Assembly (NCBI GenBank): GCA_017449935.1
Contig: JAFSYP010000028.1
Coordinates: forward strand, 1-64,000
Length of the DNA: 64,000 nucleotides
From: Clostridia bacterium
Lineage (GTDB): Bacteria > Bacillota > Clostridia > Oscillospirales > Acutalibacteraceae
Reading direction: 5' to 3'
Part shown: positions 8,114-16,734 of the stretch, one piece after another
Layout of the letters: each line of letters starts with the position of its first letter
Numbering within the stretch: position 1 is the stretch's first letter
Notes under the pieces: model-generated
Databases searched by the model: none
The model's input: only the letters and a program-made list of their open reading frames with translations
What the model was told of the DNA's origin: nothing
Position numbers and translations under genes: made by a program

Positions 8114-9454
8114 ATGGCTTTGACATTTTCCGGAAAGTATGCGAGCGATGCGGTCACACAGCAGTCGCTGTCTGCGATCGCACCCGAAGTCAGAAAGGCG
8201 CATGAGATGCTGCGCGGCGGGACCGGAAAGGGAAGCGACTTTACGGGCTGGCTGACGCTGCCCGCGGATTATGACCGCGCGGAGTTCTCGGCGATCCGCG
8301 ACGCCGCCAAGCGCATCTGCGCGCATTCGCAGGTGCTGATCGTCATCGGAATCGGCGGGTCGTATCTCGGCGCGCGCGCGGTGATCGAGCTTTGCAAGTC
8401 CAATTATTACAACGCTCTTCCCAAGGATACGCCTGACATTTACTTTGCCGGTAATACGATCAGCTCCGATGCGCTCGCCGAGCTGCTGACGATCTGTGAG
8501 GGACGGGATTTTTCCGTCAACGTCATCTCGAAGTCCGGCACCACGACAGAGCCGGCCGTGGCGTTCCGCGTGTTTCGCGCGCTGCTGCTGCGCAAATACG
8601 GCGCACAGGAAGCGGCCAAACGCATTTTTGTCACAACGGACAAGTCCCGCGGCACGCTCAAGGCGCTGGCCGATCGGGAAGGCTATGAAACGTTCGTCGT
8701 TCCGGACGCCGTCGGCGGGCGGTATTCCGTGCTGACGGCCGTGGGCCTTCTGCCCATCGCCGTGGCGGGGATCGATATCGAAGCGCTGATGCAGGGCGCC
8801 GCGGACGCGATGCAGGCGTATACCGATCCCGATCTTGACCGGAACGACTGCTACCGGTACGCCGCGATCCGGAACCTTCTGTACCGCAGCGGCAAGAAGA
8901 TCGAGATGTGCGTGGCGTACGAACCGCGCTTTGCGATGATGTGCGAGTGGTTCAAGCAGCTTTTCGGCGAGAGCGAGGGCAAGGACGGCGTCGGGATCTA
9001 TCCGTCCTCCGCGATCTTCTCCACCGATCTGCATTCGCTCGGTCAGTATATCCAGCAGGGGGAGCGGCATTTGTTTGAAACGGTCGTGCTCTTCCGCGAA
9101 TCCGCACAGGAGATCTGTATCGAAGAGGATCCCGAAAACGTGGACGGGCTGAATTTCCTGAGCGGGAAGACTCTGTCCTTCGTCAACCGAAAGGCGTTCG
9201 AGGGGACCGTTCTGGCGCATACGGACGGCGGCGTGCCCAATCTTATTTTGGAATTGGACCGCGCGGACGCATACCATGTCGGTTATCTGATCTATTTCTT
9301 CGAGTTGGCCTGTGCGATCTCCGGCTATGTGCTGGGCGTGAACCCGTTCGACCAGCCCGGCGTCGAAAGCTACAAAAAGAATATGTTTGCGCTGTTGGGC
9401 AAGCCCGGCTACGAAGCGGAAAAGGCCGCGCTCGAACAGCGTCTCTCCGAATAA
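8114..9454 (+). CDS. pgi: Glucose-6-phosphate isomerase
   Basis: 446 residues, typical for the short bacterial/archaeal-type PGI of Firmicutes. It interconverts glucose-6-phosphate and fructose-6-phosphate in glycolysis. Visible are [12 protein letters not shown], the phosphate-binding [23 protein letters not shown] (PGI signature), the catalytic-Glu segment [20 protein letters not shown] and the terminal GVESYKKN with its active-site Lys. The ATG at 8114 follows ACGGAGGATACAAC. The in-frame stretch upstream from 8045 is the promoter itself and is not coding. Confidence 0.95.
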   Translation: MALTFSGKYASDAVTQQSLSAIAPEVRKAHEMLRGGTGKGSDFTGWLTLPADYDRAEFSAIRDAAKRICAHSQVLIVIGIGGSYLGARAVIELCKSNYYNALPKDTPDIYFAGNTISSDALAELLTICEGRDFSVNVISKSGTTTEPAVAFRVFRALLLRKYGAQEAAKRIFVTTDKSRGTLKALADREGYETFVVPDAVGGRYSVLTAVGLLPIAVAGIDIEALMQGAADAMQAYTDPDLDRNDCYRYAAIRNLLYRSGKKIEMCVAYEPRFAMMCEWFKQLFGESEGKDGVGIYPSSAIFSTDLHSLGQYIQQGERHLFETVVLFRESAQEICIEEDPENVDGLNFLSGKTLSFVNRKAFEGTVLAHTDGGVPNLILELDRADAYHVGYLIYFFELACAISGYVLGVNPFDQPGVESYKKNMFALLGKPGYEAEKAALEQRLSE

Positions 9455-9487
9455 GACGAATCCAAATACGAAAGGAATTAAGTACCC

Positions 9488-9904
9488 ATGATTTCATTGA
9501 TTCTCGGCCACAAAGGCTCCGGCAAAACCAAACACCTGATCGAGCTTGTCAACACCGCGATGGAGCAGTCCGACGGCTGCGTCGTCTGCGTGGAAAAAGA
9601 GCCGCACCTGACGTATGACGTCAACTACCGCGTGCGTCTGATCGACACGGATCACTTCGGTATCTGCGGATACGATCAGCTGTTCGGTTTCCTTTGCGGC
9701 GTATGTGCCGGAAACCACGACATCACCGATATGCTTATCGACGCCACGCTGAAGATCGGCGGCAGGAATTATGAGGAGCTGGCCGATTTTCTCAAGCAGG
9801 TGGACAAGTTCTGCGCCCAGTCCGGCAAGAAGGTGACCTTCACCGTGTCCGCGGACAAGGCGGAGCTGCCGGATCGGATCTTTGAATTTTGCGAGATTCT
9901 GTAA
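9488..9904 (+). CDS. Small P-loop ATP-binding protein, function unknown
   Basis: 138 residues with a Walker A motif GHKGSGKT at residues 7-14, directly after the first beta strand. Its Walker B position is unclear; CVVCVEKEPH and VTFTVSADK could be core strands. Proteins of this size and layout are widespread and uncharacterised in Clostridia, as far as I recall. It starts 33 bases behind pgi with AAAGGAATTAAG as binding site and probably reads through from the pgi promoter. No terminator is visible between them. Confidence 0.7.
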   Translation: MISLILGHKGSGKTKHLIELVNTAMEQSDGCVVCVEKEPHLTYDVNYRVRLIDTDHFGICGYDQLFGFLCGVCAGNHDITDMLIDATLKIGGRNYEELADFLKQVDKFCAQSGKKVTFTVSADKAELPDRIFEFCEIL

Positions 9905-9921
9905 AAAGTAGCAATTTAGTA

Positions 9922-9950
9922 TTGACAAACATAAAAGAAAACTATATAAT
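9922..9950 (+). promoter_or_regulatory. SigA promoter of yceD-rpmF
   Basis: A perfect consensus: TTGACA (9922-9927), 17-base spacer, TATAAT (9945-9950), as expected for a highly expressed ribosomal protein operon. Confidence 0.92.
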
Positions 9951-10011
9951 ATTCGTTGTGCTGTAAACGACATGTTGTGTTTTTCAGCAGAAATCGAGGG
10001 TTTGACCGTCT

Positions 10012-10509
10012 ATGATCTTTGAACTGGAACCGATTTTCAACACGGTCGGCGCGTCCCTTCCCGTGGATTACGAGATGGATTTTTCCGACGTGGAGCTGAG
10101 CGGCGTGCGGCCGTTCCGGGAGCCGGTTCGCATCCGGGGCGAGATCCGCAACCGCGCGGGTATCGTGTCCGTCGCGGTACATGCGCATTTTGCGCTGGAC
10201 CTGTTCTGCGACCGTTGCGCCGGCGCCATGCGGCAGGAGTTTGATCTGCCGGTGGAGCATGTTCTGGTTCGCGAATTGCAGGACGAGAGCAACGACGAGC
10301 TGATTTGTCTTGACTCCCCGCATTTTGATCTGGACGCTCTGGTTTCGGAGGACGTCTTTCTGTCCCTGCCGACCAAGTTTCTTTGTTCGGCGGACTGCAA
10401 GGGGATCTGCCCGACCTGCGGTCAAAACCTGAATGACGGACCATGTAGCTGTAAAAAGTCTGTTGACCCCAGGCTCGAAGGTTTATTGCAGCTTTTGGAT
10501 AATTCGTGA
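10012..10509 (+). CDS. yceD: YceD/DUF177 family protein
   Basis: 165 residues. The YceD family is almost always encoded directly in front of rpmF, as here, and is linked to large ribosomal subunit or rRNA maturation in bacteria and plastids. The sequence shows the family pattern: an N-terminal beta-rich half, a CDRC pair in the middle (LFCDRCAGAM) and a Cys-rich end CKGICPTCGQNL...CSCK that is probably a zinc site. Binding site GAGGG lies about 12 bases before the ATG. It is co-transcribed with rpmF 33 bases later. Confidence 0.9.
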   Translation: MIFELEPIFNTVGASLPVDYEMDFSDVELSGVRPFREPVRIRGEIRNRAGIVSVAVHAHFALDLFCDRCAGAMRQEFDLPVEHVLVRELQDESNDELICLDSPHFDLDALVSEDVFLSLPTKFLCSADCKGICPTCGQNLNDGPCSCKKSVDPRLEGLLQLLDNS

Positions 10510-10542
10510 AGCAGCCAAGCAATTTAAGGAGGTGCTCGCAGT

Positions 10543-10728
10543 ATGGCAGTCCCGAAAAGGAGAGTATCAAAAGCAAGACGCGATAAGAGACGTTCTAACG
10601 TGTGGAAGCTGTCCGCTCCCACGCTCGAAAAATGCTCCCAGTGCGGTGCTTACAAAAGGCCCCACAGAGTGTGCCCTGAGTGCGGTTATTACAACGGCCG
10701 TCAGGTCGTCGAGAAAGAGGACGCATAA
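10543..10728 (+). CDS. rpmF: 50S ribosomal protein L32
   Basis: 61 residues, the usual L32 length. The basic N-terminus MAVPKRRVSKARRDKRRS and two CxxC pairs (CSQC, CPEC) forming the zinc ribbon are present, so this is the zinc-containing (C+) form, which depends on zinc rather than replacing it. A consensus AAGGAGG lies before the start. Confidence 0.98.
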   Translation: MAVPKRRVSKARRDKRRSNVWKLSAPTLEKCSQCGAYKRPHRVCPECGYYNGRQVVEKEDA

Positions 10729-10752
10729 GTTACATTTGTAACGTCGCTTACG

Positions 10753-10783
10753 GACAGAGAAGAGAACCCTTCTCTGTCTTTTG
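10753..10783 (+). terminator. Terminator of yceD-rpmF
   Basis: A perfect 10-bp stem GACAGAGAAG/CTTCTCTGTC with a 6-base loop and TTTT behind it. Confidence 0.88.
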
Positions 10784-10815
10784 CTTTATTTTGCTTGAAT
10801 GAGGAGGTGCGGCGG

Positions 10816-12123
10816 ATGGCGGTACGGATCTCGGACGTGCAGAGCGGTTCCGTTTGCGCGCGCAAACGCGTCAAGCCCGGCGATACGCTGCTCAGCGTCA
10901 ACGGACATGAGATCGGCGACGTGCTGGATTACCGTTTCTATATCCGTGCGGAAACACTGGATCTGGAGATCCGGACGGCGAAAGGCAAAGTGCGCCGCGT
11001 CCGTCTGCGCAAGCAGGAGGACGAGGAGCCGGGACTCCTGTTTGAAACTTACCTCATGGACAAGCAGCGCCGCTGCGCGAACAACTGCATCTTCTGTTTT
11101 ATCGACCAGCTTCCGCACGGGATGCGCGAAAGCCTGTATTTCAAGGACGATGACGCGCGTCTGTCCTTCTTGTTCGGAAATTACATCACGCTGACGAATC
11201 TTTCCGAGCGGGAGGCGCAGCGGATCATGGATATGCATATCAGCCCCATCAACGTATCCGTGCATACGATGAATCCCGATCTGCGCGTGCAGATGATGGG
11301 CAACCGCAAGGCGGGCGACTGTCTGCGGTATCTTCGGCGTTTTGCCGACGCGGGGCTGCGGTTGAATACGCAGCTTGTGCTGTGTCCGGGGATCAACGAC
11401 GGCGAGGAACTGGAATACAGTCTGCGTGAGCTTCAGAAACTGACGCCCGCGCTGCAGAGCATCGCCGCCGTGCCGGTCGGACTGACGGCGCATCGGGAAG
11501 GCTTGGCGCCGCTGCGCGGATTTACAAAAGAAGAAGCCGCCGCGGTCATCCGGACCATCGACAGCTTCAATCGGGAAAACGCGCGAACCGGGCAGGAAAA
11601 GCTCGCGTTCGCGGCGGATGAGTTTTACATCAAGGCGCAGATACCGATCCCGCAGGCGGACGAATACGCCGATTTCCCGCAGCTTGAAAACGGCGTCGGG
11701 ATGTGGGCGCTGCTGCGGGAGGAATTCCGTGAGGCGCTGGAGGACACGCCGTCCGCGCCCTGTGCGCGACGCGTCACCGCCGTGACAGGGAAGGCCGTCT
11801 ATCCGCTGATCCAGGAGCTTGCACAGCGCGCACAGGAGAGATTCCCCGGACTGCAGATCCGCGTCGTCGCCATTGAGAACCGGTTCTTCGGCCCCGAGAT
11901 CACCGTGTCCGGCCTGTTGACGGGACAGGATATTTTAGAGCAGACGCGTTCGCTCGATCTCGGCGACGCGCTGCTGTTTCCGGCGTCCGCGCTGCGGCAG
12001 GGCGAGGATGTTTTCCTTGACGACCGCACGCCGCAGGATCTGGAACAGGCGCTGCACGTGCCGCTCGTCCCGACGCCGGGGGACGGCGCAGGACTGCTGA
12101 ACGCGTTTTTAGGCCGCGCGTAA
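10816..12123 (+). CDS. DUF512 / PDZ-containing radical SAM protein (TIGR03279 type)
   Basis: 435 residues. An N-terminal PDZ-like domain (about 1-65) is followed by a radical-SAM-type cluster motif C87-ANN-C91-IF-C94 and then the DUF512 region with NYITLTNLSEREAQRI and SPINVSVHTMNPDLR. The family is common in Clostridia and cyanobacteria and has no settled function. ATG 10816 is chosen because AGGAGG lies at 10802-10807, whereas the alternative at 10795 precedes that site. The last five codons overlap the end of the opposite-strand gene at 12109. Confidence 0.88.
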   Translation: MAVRISDVQSGSVCARKRVKPGDTLLSVNGHEIGDVLDYRFYIRAETLDLEIRTAKGKVRRVRLRKQEDEEPGLLFETYLMDKQRRCANNCIFCFIDQLPHGMRESLYFKDDDARLSFLFGNYITLTNLSEREAQRIMDMHISPINVSVHTMNPDLRVQMMGNRKAGDCLRYLRRFADAGLRLNTQLVLCPGINDGEELEYSLRELQKLTPALQSIAAVPVGLTAHREGLAPLRGFTKEEAAAVIRTIDSFNRENARTGQEKLAFAADEFYIKAQIPIPQADEYADFPQLENGVGMWALLREEFREALEDTPSAPCARRVTAVTGKAVYPLIQELAQRAQERFPGLQIRVVAIENRFFGPEITVSGLLTGQDILEQTRSLDLGDALLFPASALRQGEDVFLDDRTPQDLEQALHVPLVPTPGDGAGLLNAFLGRA

Positions 12124-12363
12124 GACGCCTTCGACCAGCAGCGCGCCCAGCGCGGTCACACCGACGCACGGCCGGACGGCGCCGAGCAGATCGGCGGACA
12201 GCCGCACTGCCGTATAATAGCCCATCAGACCGCCGGCACAGAGCCGGACGGCCGCGGCGCAGAACAGGATGAGCAGCATATAAACCGCGCAGAAGGTCAG
12301 CAGTTTTTTTGTCGTTTCTGAGAGTGTGCGGTATGTTTCTGCCGCAGAACGGATCCACTTCAT
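12109..12363 (-). CDS. Small membrane protein, function unknown
   Basis: 84 residues with two or three hydrophobic segments after a charged N-terminus (MKWIRSAAETYRTLSETTKK). I do not recognise it. The start is uncertain: a -10 element TACAAT at 12380-12385 excludes the longer forms and leaves ATG 12363 (weak GGTG site) or 12369, which would give a very short leader. The gene ends inside the 3' end of the radical SAM gene (15-base tail-to-tail overlap), so the two transcripts are complementary there. Codon use looks like that of its neighbours. Confidence 0.5.
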   Translation of the reverse strand: MKWIRSAAETYRTLSETTKKLLTFCAVYMLLILFCAAAVRLCAGGLMGYYTAVRLSADLLGAVRPCVGVTALGALLVEGVLRAA

Positions 12364-12379
12364 TTGCATCACCGTCTGC

Positions 12380-12408
12380 ATTGTAGCAGATACGTTTTGT
12401 TTTCTCAA
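12380..12408 (-). promoter_or_regulatory. Possible SigA promoter of the small membrane protein
   Basis: On the minus strand TTGAGA (12403-12408), 17-base spacer, TACAAT (12380-12385). If real, the leader in front of ATG 12363 is only about 10 bases. Confidence 0.5.
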
Positions 12409-12442
12409 TGCATAATAATCGCCAAAGGAGGCATACGCTCCC

Positions 12443-13225
12443 ATGCAGATCGGCATTTCCACTTCCTGTCTGTATCCGCTGCCGACGGACGAGGCGCTGC
12501 TGCGGCTTGCGCAGATGGATGTGCGCGAGGTCGAGATCTTTTTCAATGCCGGCTGCGAAACGCGCGGCAGCCTGCTGCGCGAGTTGTGCGCGATCCGGGA
12601 AGCGTACGGGATCCGCGTGCAGGCGGTCCATCCGTATTTTTCTTTTGCGGAATCGTATACGCTGTTCGGGATCTATCCGCGCCGCGTTCAGGACGCTATG
12701 GAGCTGTATAAAGGGCTATGCGAGGCCTGCCGCGCGCTCGACTGTGACAAGCTGGTCCTGCACGGCGAGAAGGAGCCGTTTTCACTTTCCGCGCAGGCGT
12801 ACATCGAGCGGTTTGCCGCTTTGGCGGAGCAGACGCGCGGCGACGGCGTCCTGCTCACACAGGAAAACGTGGTTCGTTTTCGCGCGGCCGAGCCGGGATT
12901 CCTGCGGCAGATGCGCCAAGAACTGGGCGATCTGTTTGCGATGACGCTGGACGTCAAGCAGGCGGCGCGCAGCGGCGTCGATCCGCTCTCGCTGGCGCGG
13001 GAGTTTGCGCCGCAGATCGCGCATCTGCATCTGAGCGATCACGGGCCGGGGGGCGACTGCCTGCCGCCCGGAACGGGAGCGTTTGATTTTCGTGCGCTGT
13101 TTGCGACGCTGTACACAAACGGTTTTTCCGGCGACGGCGTCCTGGAATTGTACAGCTCCTGCTTCGATCAAAAGGATATTCTGCCGTCCTGTGCCAGAAA
13201 ACTGCAGGAGTTTTCCGAGATTTGA
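12443..13225 (+). CDS. Sugar phosphate isomerase/epimerase (AP endonuclease 2-type TIM barrel)
   Basis: 260 residues of the xylose isomerase-like TIM-barrel superfamily. The metal-binding acidic and His residues fall in the expected strands: EVEIFF, VHPYF, LTQENV, TLDVKQA, IAHLHLSDHG and the final VLELYSS. The members isomerise or epimerise sugars, inositols or related compounds, and the substrate cannot be told from sequence. The start has AAAGGAGG 11 bases ahead. It is a single gene on this strand between the radical SAM protein and nrdR. Confidence 0.85.
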   Translation: MQIGISTSCLYPLPTDEALLRLAQMDVREVEIFFNAGCETRGSLLRELCAIREAYGIRVQAVHPYFSFAESYTLFGIYPRRVQDAMELYKGLCEACRALDCDKLVLHGEKEPFSLSAQAYIERFAALAEQTRGDGVLLTQENVVRFRAAEPGFLRQMRQELGDLFAMTLDVKQAARSGVDPLSLAREFAPQIAHLHLSDHGPGGDCLPPGTGAFDFRALFATLYTNGFSGDGVLELYSSCFDQKDILPSCARKLQEFSEI

Positions 13226-13244
13226 TAAATTGCCGAAAAAAAGA

Positions 13245-13273
13245 TTGCAAAACCATTTGGAAGATGGTACAAT
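13245..13273 (+). promoter_or_regulatory. SigA promoter of nrdR
   Basis: TTGCAA (13245-13250), 17-base spacer, TACAAT (13268-13273). Confidence 0.8.
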
Positions 13274-13302
13274 AATAGAACAAACTGAAAGAGGTGAAGG
13301 CT

Positions 13303-13758
13303 GTGAAATGTCCGTATTGCGGCTATGAGGAAAGCAAAGTGATCGATTCCCGTCCGACCGATGAGGGCGAGCGCATCCGCCGCCGCAGGGAGTGTATCAG
13401 CTGCGGGAAGCGATTCACGACGTATGAAGTGATCGAGAGCGTTCCGGTGATCGTGGTCAAAAAGGACAAGTCCAGAGAGGTATTTGACCGCAGCAAGCTG
13501 TTCAACGGTCTGCTGCGCGCTTGTGAAAAGCGGCCCGTATCGCTGGAAACGATCGAGCGCGTCGTGTCCGAGATCGAGACACGGCTGCAGAATTCTCTTG
13601 ATCGGGAAGTGACGTCCAGCTACATCGGGGAGCTGGCCATGGACTATCTCAAGGATATCGACGAGGTCGCCTATGTTCGTTTTGCGTCGGTGTACCGTCA
13701 GTTCAAGGACATCAATACCTTTATGTCTGAGCTTGCAAAGCTCCTCAGCGAGAAATAA
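13303..13758 (+). CDS. nrdR: Transcriptional repressor NrdR
   Basis: 151 residues. NrdR represses ribonucleotide reductase genes when its ATP-cone binds dATP. The N-terminal zinc ribbon [17 protein letters not shown]...CISCGKRF binds NrdR boxes in DNA, and residues about 49-139 form the ATP-cone ([19 protein letters not shown]). I chose GTG 13303 because it gives the conserved first residues MKCPYC and has AAAGAGGTG six bases ahead. A GTG at 13294 lies inside that site. No NrdR-regulated reductase gene is in the window. Confidence 0.95.
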   Translation: MKCPYCGYEESKVIDSRPTDEGERIRRRRECISCGKRFTTYEVIESVPVIVVKKDKSREVFDRSKLFNGLLRACEKRPVSLETIERVVSEIETRLQNSLDREVTSSYIGELAMDYLKDIDEVAYVRFASVYRQFKDINTFMSELAKLLSEK

Positions 13759-13773
13759 CAGGAGGATCAGCGC

Positions 13774-13929
13774 ATGGATTTCGGTGAGATCTTCGGAAAG
13801 ATCAAGGACTTTTTCGGCGACGTCGTCAATTATTTCAAGCATTTCAAAGCGAGCGCTTTGTATAAATTCGGCGACATGATCTATGCGATCGTGCTGTTTT
13901 TTGTCGCGATCTTCAAAACGATCAAATAA
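13774..13929 (+). CDS. Small membrane-associated peptide (51 residues)
   Basis: An ORF of 51 codons with a good AGGAGG site seven bases before ATG, 15 bases behind nrdR. Residues 1-33 are amphipathic and rich in Phe and Lys (MDFGEIFGKIKDFFGDVVNY), and 34-48 form one hydrophobic helix (MIYAIVLFFVAIFK). It looks like a genuine translated peptide that inserts in or lies on the membrane. I do not recognise a family. It shares the nrdR transcript. Confidence 0.7.
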   Translation: MDFGEIFGKIKDFFGDVVNYFKHFKASALYKFGDMIYAIVLFFVAIFKTIK

Positions 13930-13974
13930 AACCGCGGCTGCGTTTGCGGCTGCGTTCCGACAAGGAGACGGAGC

Positions 13975-14802
13975 ATGAAACTCGGCATCATTCAGGATTG
14001 GAGCGAATCGGGATTCCTGTATGCGGCGTCCAAGGGATTGGACGCGGTGGAGTTCTGCGTTAACGGCAACTATGACACGCGGGAATTTTTCGCGCAAGTG
14101 GAGACTATCCGCGGCTATATCGAGCGCACCGGCGTTGCGGTCGGTTCGATCGGCCGCTGGGGCGCCAGACGCATCGACGATTCCGGCAAGGTCATTCCGC
14201 AGGCGCTGCAGGACGACAGAAATCTGATCGACGCGGCTTCGGCGCTCGGCTGTCCTGTTTATAACTGCGGCTGCAACTGGACGGACGGTCTGTCTTTTGC
14301 GGAGAACTGCCGGATCGCGACGGACTATTTTGCCGGTCTGCTTGCATATGCGGACGGCAAAAATGTCAAAATAGCCGTGTACAACTGCGACTGGGACAAC
14401 TTTGTGGTTTCGCCCGAAACGTGGCGCGTCGTTCTCAGCGATCTGCCGGATCTGGGGATCAAATACGATACCTCGCACTGCATCAACCGCGGCGGCGATT
14501 ATCTTGTGGAAATGCGTGATTGGGGCGATCGGATCTATCATTTCCACGTCAAAGGCACCAGTCGTATCGGCGGCGAGCATTATGACGATCCGCCTGCCGG
14601 ATTGGACGACGTGCGCTGGGGACCTGTGATGAATCTGCTGTATACCAAAGGATACGACGGGATGCTGTCCATCGAGCCGCACTCCTCACAATGGAGCGGC
14701 GCGCGCGGACAGTGGGGCGTAGATTTCACCATCCGGTTCATCCGCCCGTTCATCATGCCGAACGATTATGAAGAAAACGGCGTTTCGCCGTATATGCCCT
14801 AA
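13975..14802 (+). CDS. Sugar phosphate isomerase/epimerase (TIM barrel)
   Basis: 275 residues of the same superfamily as the protein at 12443, but not a close copy. Strand motifs with metal ligands include AVEFCVNG, VYNCGCNW, VAVYNCDWDN-like KIAVYNCDWDN, IKYDTSHCINRGGD, IYHFHVKGT and MLSIEPHSS, where the final Glu and His are typical ligands. The many Cys and Trp residues are unusual. Substrate unknown. It starts 45 bases after the small peptide with AAGGAGACGGAGC in front and is followed 12 bases later by a lipoprotein gene, so the nrdR promoter probably drives all four genes. Confidence 0.85.
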   Translation: MKLGIIQDWSESGFLYAASKGLDAVEFCVNGNYDTREFFAQVETIRGYIERTGVAVGSIGRWGARRIDDSGKVIPQALQDDRNLIDAASALGCPVYNCGCNWTDGLSFAENCRIATDYFAGLLAYADGKNVKIAVYNCDWDNFVVSPETWRVVLSDLPDLGIKYDTSHCINRGGDYLVEMRDWGDRIYHFHVKGTSRIGGEHYDDPPAGLDDVRWGPVMNLLYTKGYDGMLSIEPHSSQWSGARGQWGVDFTIRFIRPFIMPNDYEENGVSPYMP

Positions 14803-14814
14803 GGAGGATAAGTT

Positions 14815-15396
14815 ATGAAAAAATGGTTAGCATTGATTTCTGCCGCGATGCTGGTGGTTTCGCTGACTGCCTGCGGCGGCAAGACGCCCGTCAAGGACCC
14901 CGCATCCGCTTCCGAAACGGAAACGGCGGCGGAAACGGTGACGGAAATGACGACGGAAGATCCCACCAAGCCGGAAGTCGGCCGTGTGAGTGAAAAAGGC
15001 GCGTTCTACGTCTACATTCCCGAGAATTGGTGCAAGAGCGAGATCAAGGGAGACGAAACACAGATCAAGCTCTACGACATTCCGAGCGCACCGGACATCA
15101 AGGACGACACGCCGGAGGTCGAGATCCTGGTCAAGGCCGAAGCGGCCGAGAAGGACGCGGTCAAGAAAGCCGTTGACCGGCTTCTCAAAAACGAAGGCGC
15201 CAAGGAAGGCAAAGCAACCAAGCTCGGCGGCGCGGATTTCTCTGTCGTGACCTACAAGAACAAGAAAGAGAAGCGTGACTACACCGTGTATGTCGGCCTC
15301 GGCGGCGGTTCGCTGACGACCGTCACGCTCAAAGGGATCTCGGCTGCGGACGAAGACGTCGCGGCGATCCTCAAAAGCATCAGCTTCAAAAAATAA
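14815..15396 (+). CDS. Predicted lipoprotein
   Basis: 193 residues. A signal peptide with lipobox LTAC (Cys20) predicts attachment to the outer face of the membrane. A Thr/Glu-rich linker (about 21-55) leads to a compact domain of about 140 residues with alternating beta strands (GAFYVYIPENW, ADFSVVTYKNKK, SLTTVTLKGIS) and a Lys/Glu-rich middle. The fold resembles small PsbP/Mog1-type domains, which is a guess. It is the last gene of the nrdR transcript, ending in the terminator at 15410. Confidence 0.75.
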   Translation: MKKWLALISAAMLVVSLTACGGKTPVKDPASASETETAAETVTEMTTEDPTKPEVGRVSEKGAFYVYIPENWCKSEIKGDETQIKLYDIPSAPDIKDDTPEVEILVKAEAAEKDAVKKAVDRLLKNEGAKEGKATKLGGADFSVVTYKNKKEKRDYTVYVGLGGGSLTTVTLKGISAADEDVAAILKSISFKK

Positions 15397-15409
15397 TTAC
15401 CCAAACCTA

Positions 15410-15440
15410 AACGACCTGCTCGTCGGAGCAGGTCGTTTTT
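15410..15440 (+). terminator. Terminator after the lipoprotein gene
   Basis: A perfect 12-bp stem AACGACCTGCTC/GAGCAGGTCGTT with loop GTCG and TTT behind. It may also act on the opposite strand for the gene ending at 15450. Confidence 0.88.
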
Positions 15441-15449
15441 CGATAAATC

Positions 15450-16595
15450 CTATTTCACAGACGGCAGCGGATCGAGCCGAAATACGTCGCGCAGAACGTC
15501 GCGCACACGCGGAAAGAACAGGCGGACGAGGTCAAAGAAATGCACCTCCTGCGAATAATGCAGCGTCGTTCTCTTATATCCCGCGACGTCCGATTCTTTG
15601 AAATCATAGATCCGCAAATACCGCTCGGCGCCGTCGCCGTAGGACGCGAAGCCGAAGCCGCCGTTGTAGCCCAGAACGACGCCGTCTTCGGTTTTGCCGA
15701 CGAACGTGTTGGCATGGTCGTGCGCAAAATACGCGCCGATTATGTCGCCCTGTTCGAGCCACGCTTCATACTGTCCGGTCGTTTTGTTTATGTTTTCGCT
15801 GTACACGCCTTCATGCATGATGTTGTAGTCGCCGATCATCTTGCTTTCGTCCAGCACGTAATGCTTGTCGCTGAAGGGCGTTTCGACGCAGCCCTCCGTG
15901 CCGGCCGGCACTTCTTTGAGCAGCTTGTACACTTCCTTGACGGGAATATGCTGGAACACCAGCGACGGAACGGCTTTGCCGGAACAGGCTTCCTTCAGCG
16001 CGTTGCCGGTCTGCTTGTACCACTGCACCTGCGCTTCGTTTACGCCGGACATCAGCGCTTCGTCGTTCCAGTTGTGCGTGTCCATCATATAGATGTTCAG
16101 CCTCGGCGTCACGCCGTCGGAGCCGTAGATCACGCGGTTATATGTGCCGACGTCCGGTCCGTTGTGCGTGGCGCGGCTCATGGAAAAGGAATCGTAAACC
16201 TTTGCCTGTTCCTCGCTTGTCAGCATGTAGTCCAAATCATGGTCATGGTTGCCGAACGTGTAGAGGAAAGGGATGCCGCGATCCTGCAGGGGCTTCAGCT
16301 GATGCGTGAGCGAACGCACGAGCTTGTCGACGGTCGGCTTCGGGTAACTGTTTTTCAACTGATCGCCGACGAACACGACAAGATCCGGCTGATAGCGGTC
16401 CAGAACAATGTCCAGAAAATCCAGCGATTTCCAATTGGTTTTTTCCGTGTCCTGGAAATCGTTGATCTGCATGATCCGGAATGTACCGTCCTGCTTGAAG
16501 CAAAGCTCTGTCTGCGCGTCCGCGGCATATGTGCCGACAGACAGGGTACAGCAGAGCAGCACAAGCGCGAGGCATACGGATAAATACTTTTTCAT
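15450..16595 (-). CDS. Secreted metallophosphoesterase (calcineurin-like)
   Basis: 381 residues with a signal peptide (residues 1-25, ending ...TYAADA). The dinuclear-metal motifs are visible: MQINDFQD (DxH site with Asn/Asp), FVGDQL (GDxx), TFGNHDHD (GNHD), FQHIPVKEV and YFAHDHANTF (GHxH-like). Secreted members dephosphorylate extracellular organic phosphates or nucleotides. ATG 16595 follows AAAAAGGAGGC. The reading frame upstream overlaps the divergent GH92 gene and is not coding. It ends with TAG, the only confirmed TAG stop I noted among the intact genes here. Confidence 0.88.
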   Translation of the reverse strand: MKKYLSVCLALVLLCCTLSVGTYAADAQTELCFKQDGTFRIMQINDFQDTEKTNWKSLDFLDIVLDRYQPDLVVFVGDQLKNSYPKPTVDKLVRSLTHQLKPLQDRGIPFLYTFGNHDHDLDYMLTSEEQAKVYDSFSMSRATHNGPDVGTYNRVIYGSDGVTPRLNIYMMDTHNWNDEALMSGVNEAQVQWYKQTGNALKEACSGKAVPSLVFQHIPVKEVYKLLKEVPAGTEGCVETPFSDKHYVLDESKMIGDYNIMHEGVYSENINKTTGQYEAWLEQGDIIGAYFAHDHANTFVGKTEDGVVLGYNGGFGFASYGDGAERYLRIYDFKESDVAGYKRTTLHYSQEVHFFDLVRLFFPRVRDVLRDVFRLDPLPSVK

Positions 16596-16620
16596 ATAAA
16601 AGCCTCCTTTTTCGATATTG

Positions 16621-16649
16621 ATTATAAGCGCAGCGGGAATGAATGTCAA
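16621..16649 (-). promoter_or_regulatory. SigA promoter of the phosphoesterase gene
   Basis: On the minus strand TTGACA (16644-16649), 17-base spacer, TATAAT (16621-16626), full consensus in both boxes. Confidence 0.9.
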
Positions 16650-16672
16650 TCGTTTTCCGCAAAGATGACAGC

Positions 16673-16701
16673 TTGACACAAACAGCAGCGGCTTGTATAA
16701 T
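16673..16701 (+). promoter_or_regulatory. SigA promoter of the GH92 gene
   Basis: TTGACA (16673-16678), 17-base spacer, TATAAT (16696-16701). It stands back to back with the phosphoesterase promoter, 23 bases apart, with no obvious operator between. Confidence 0.9.
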
Positions 16702-16734
16702 GCAGAAAAAGGGGTGCCGCTGGGAGGAATGAAA

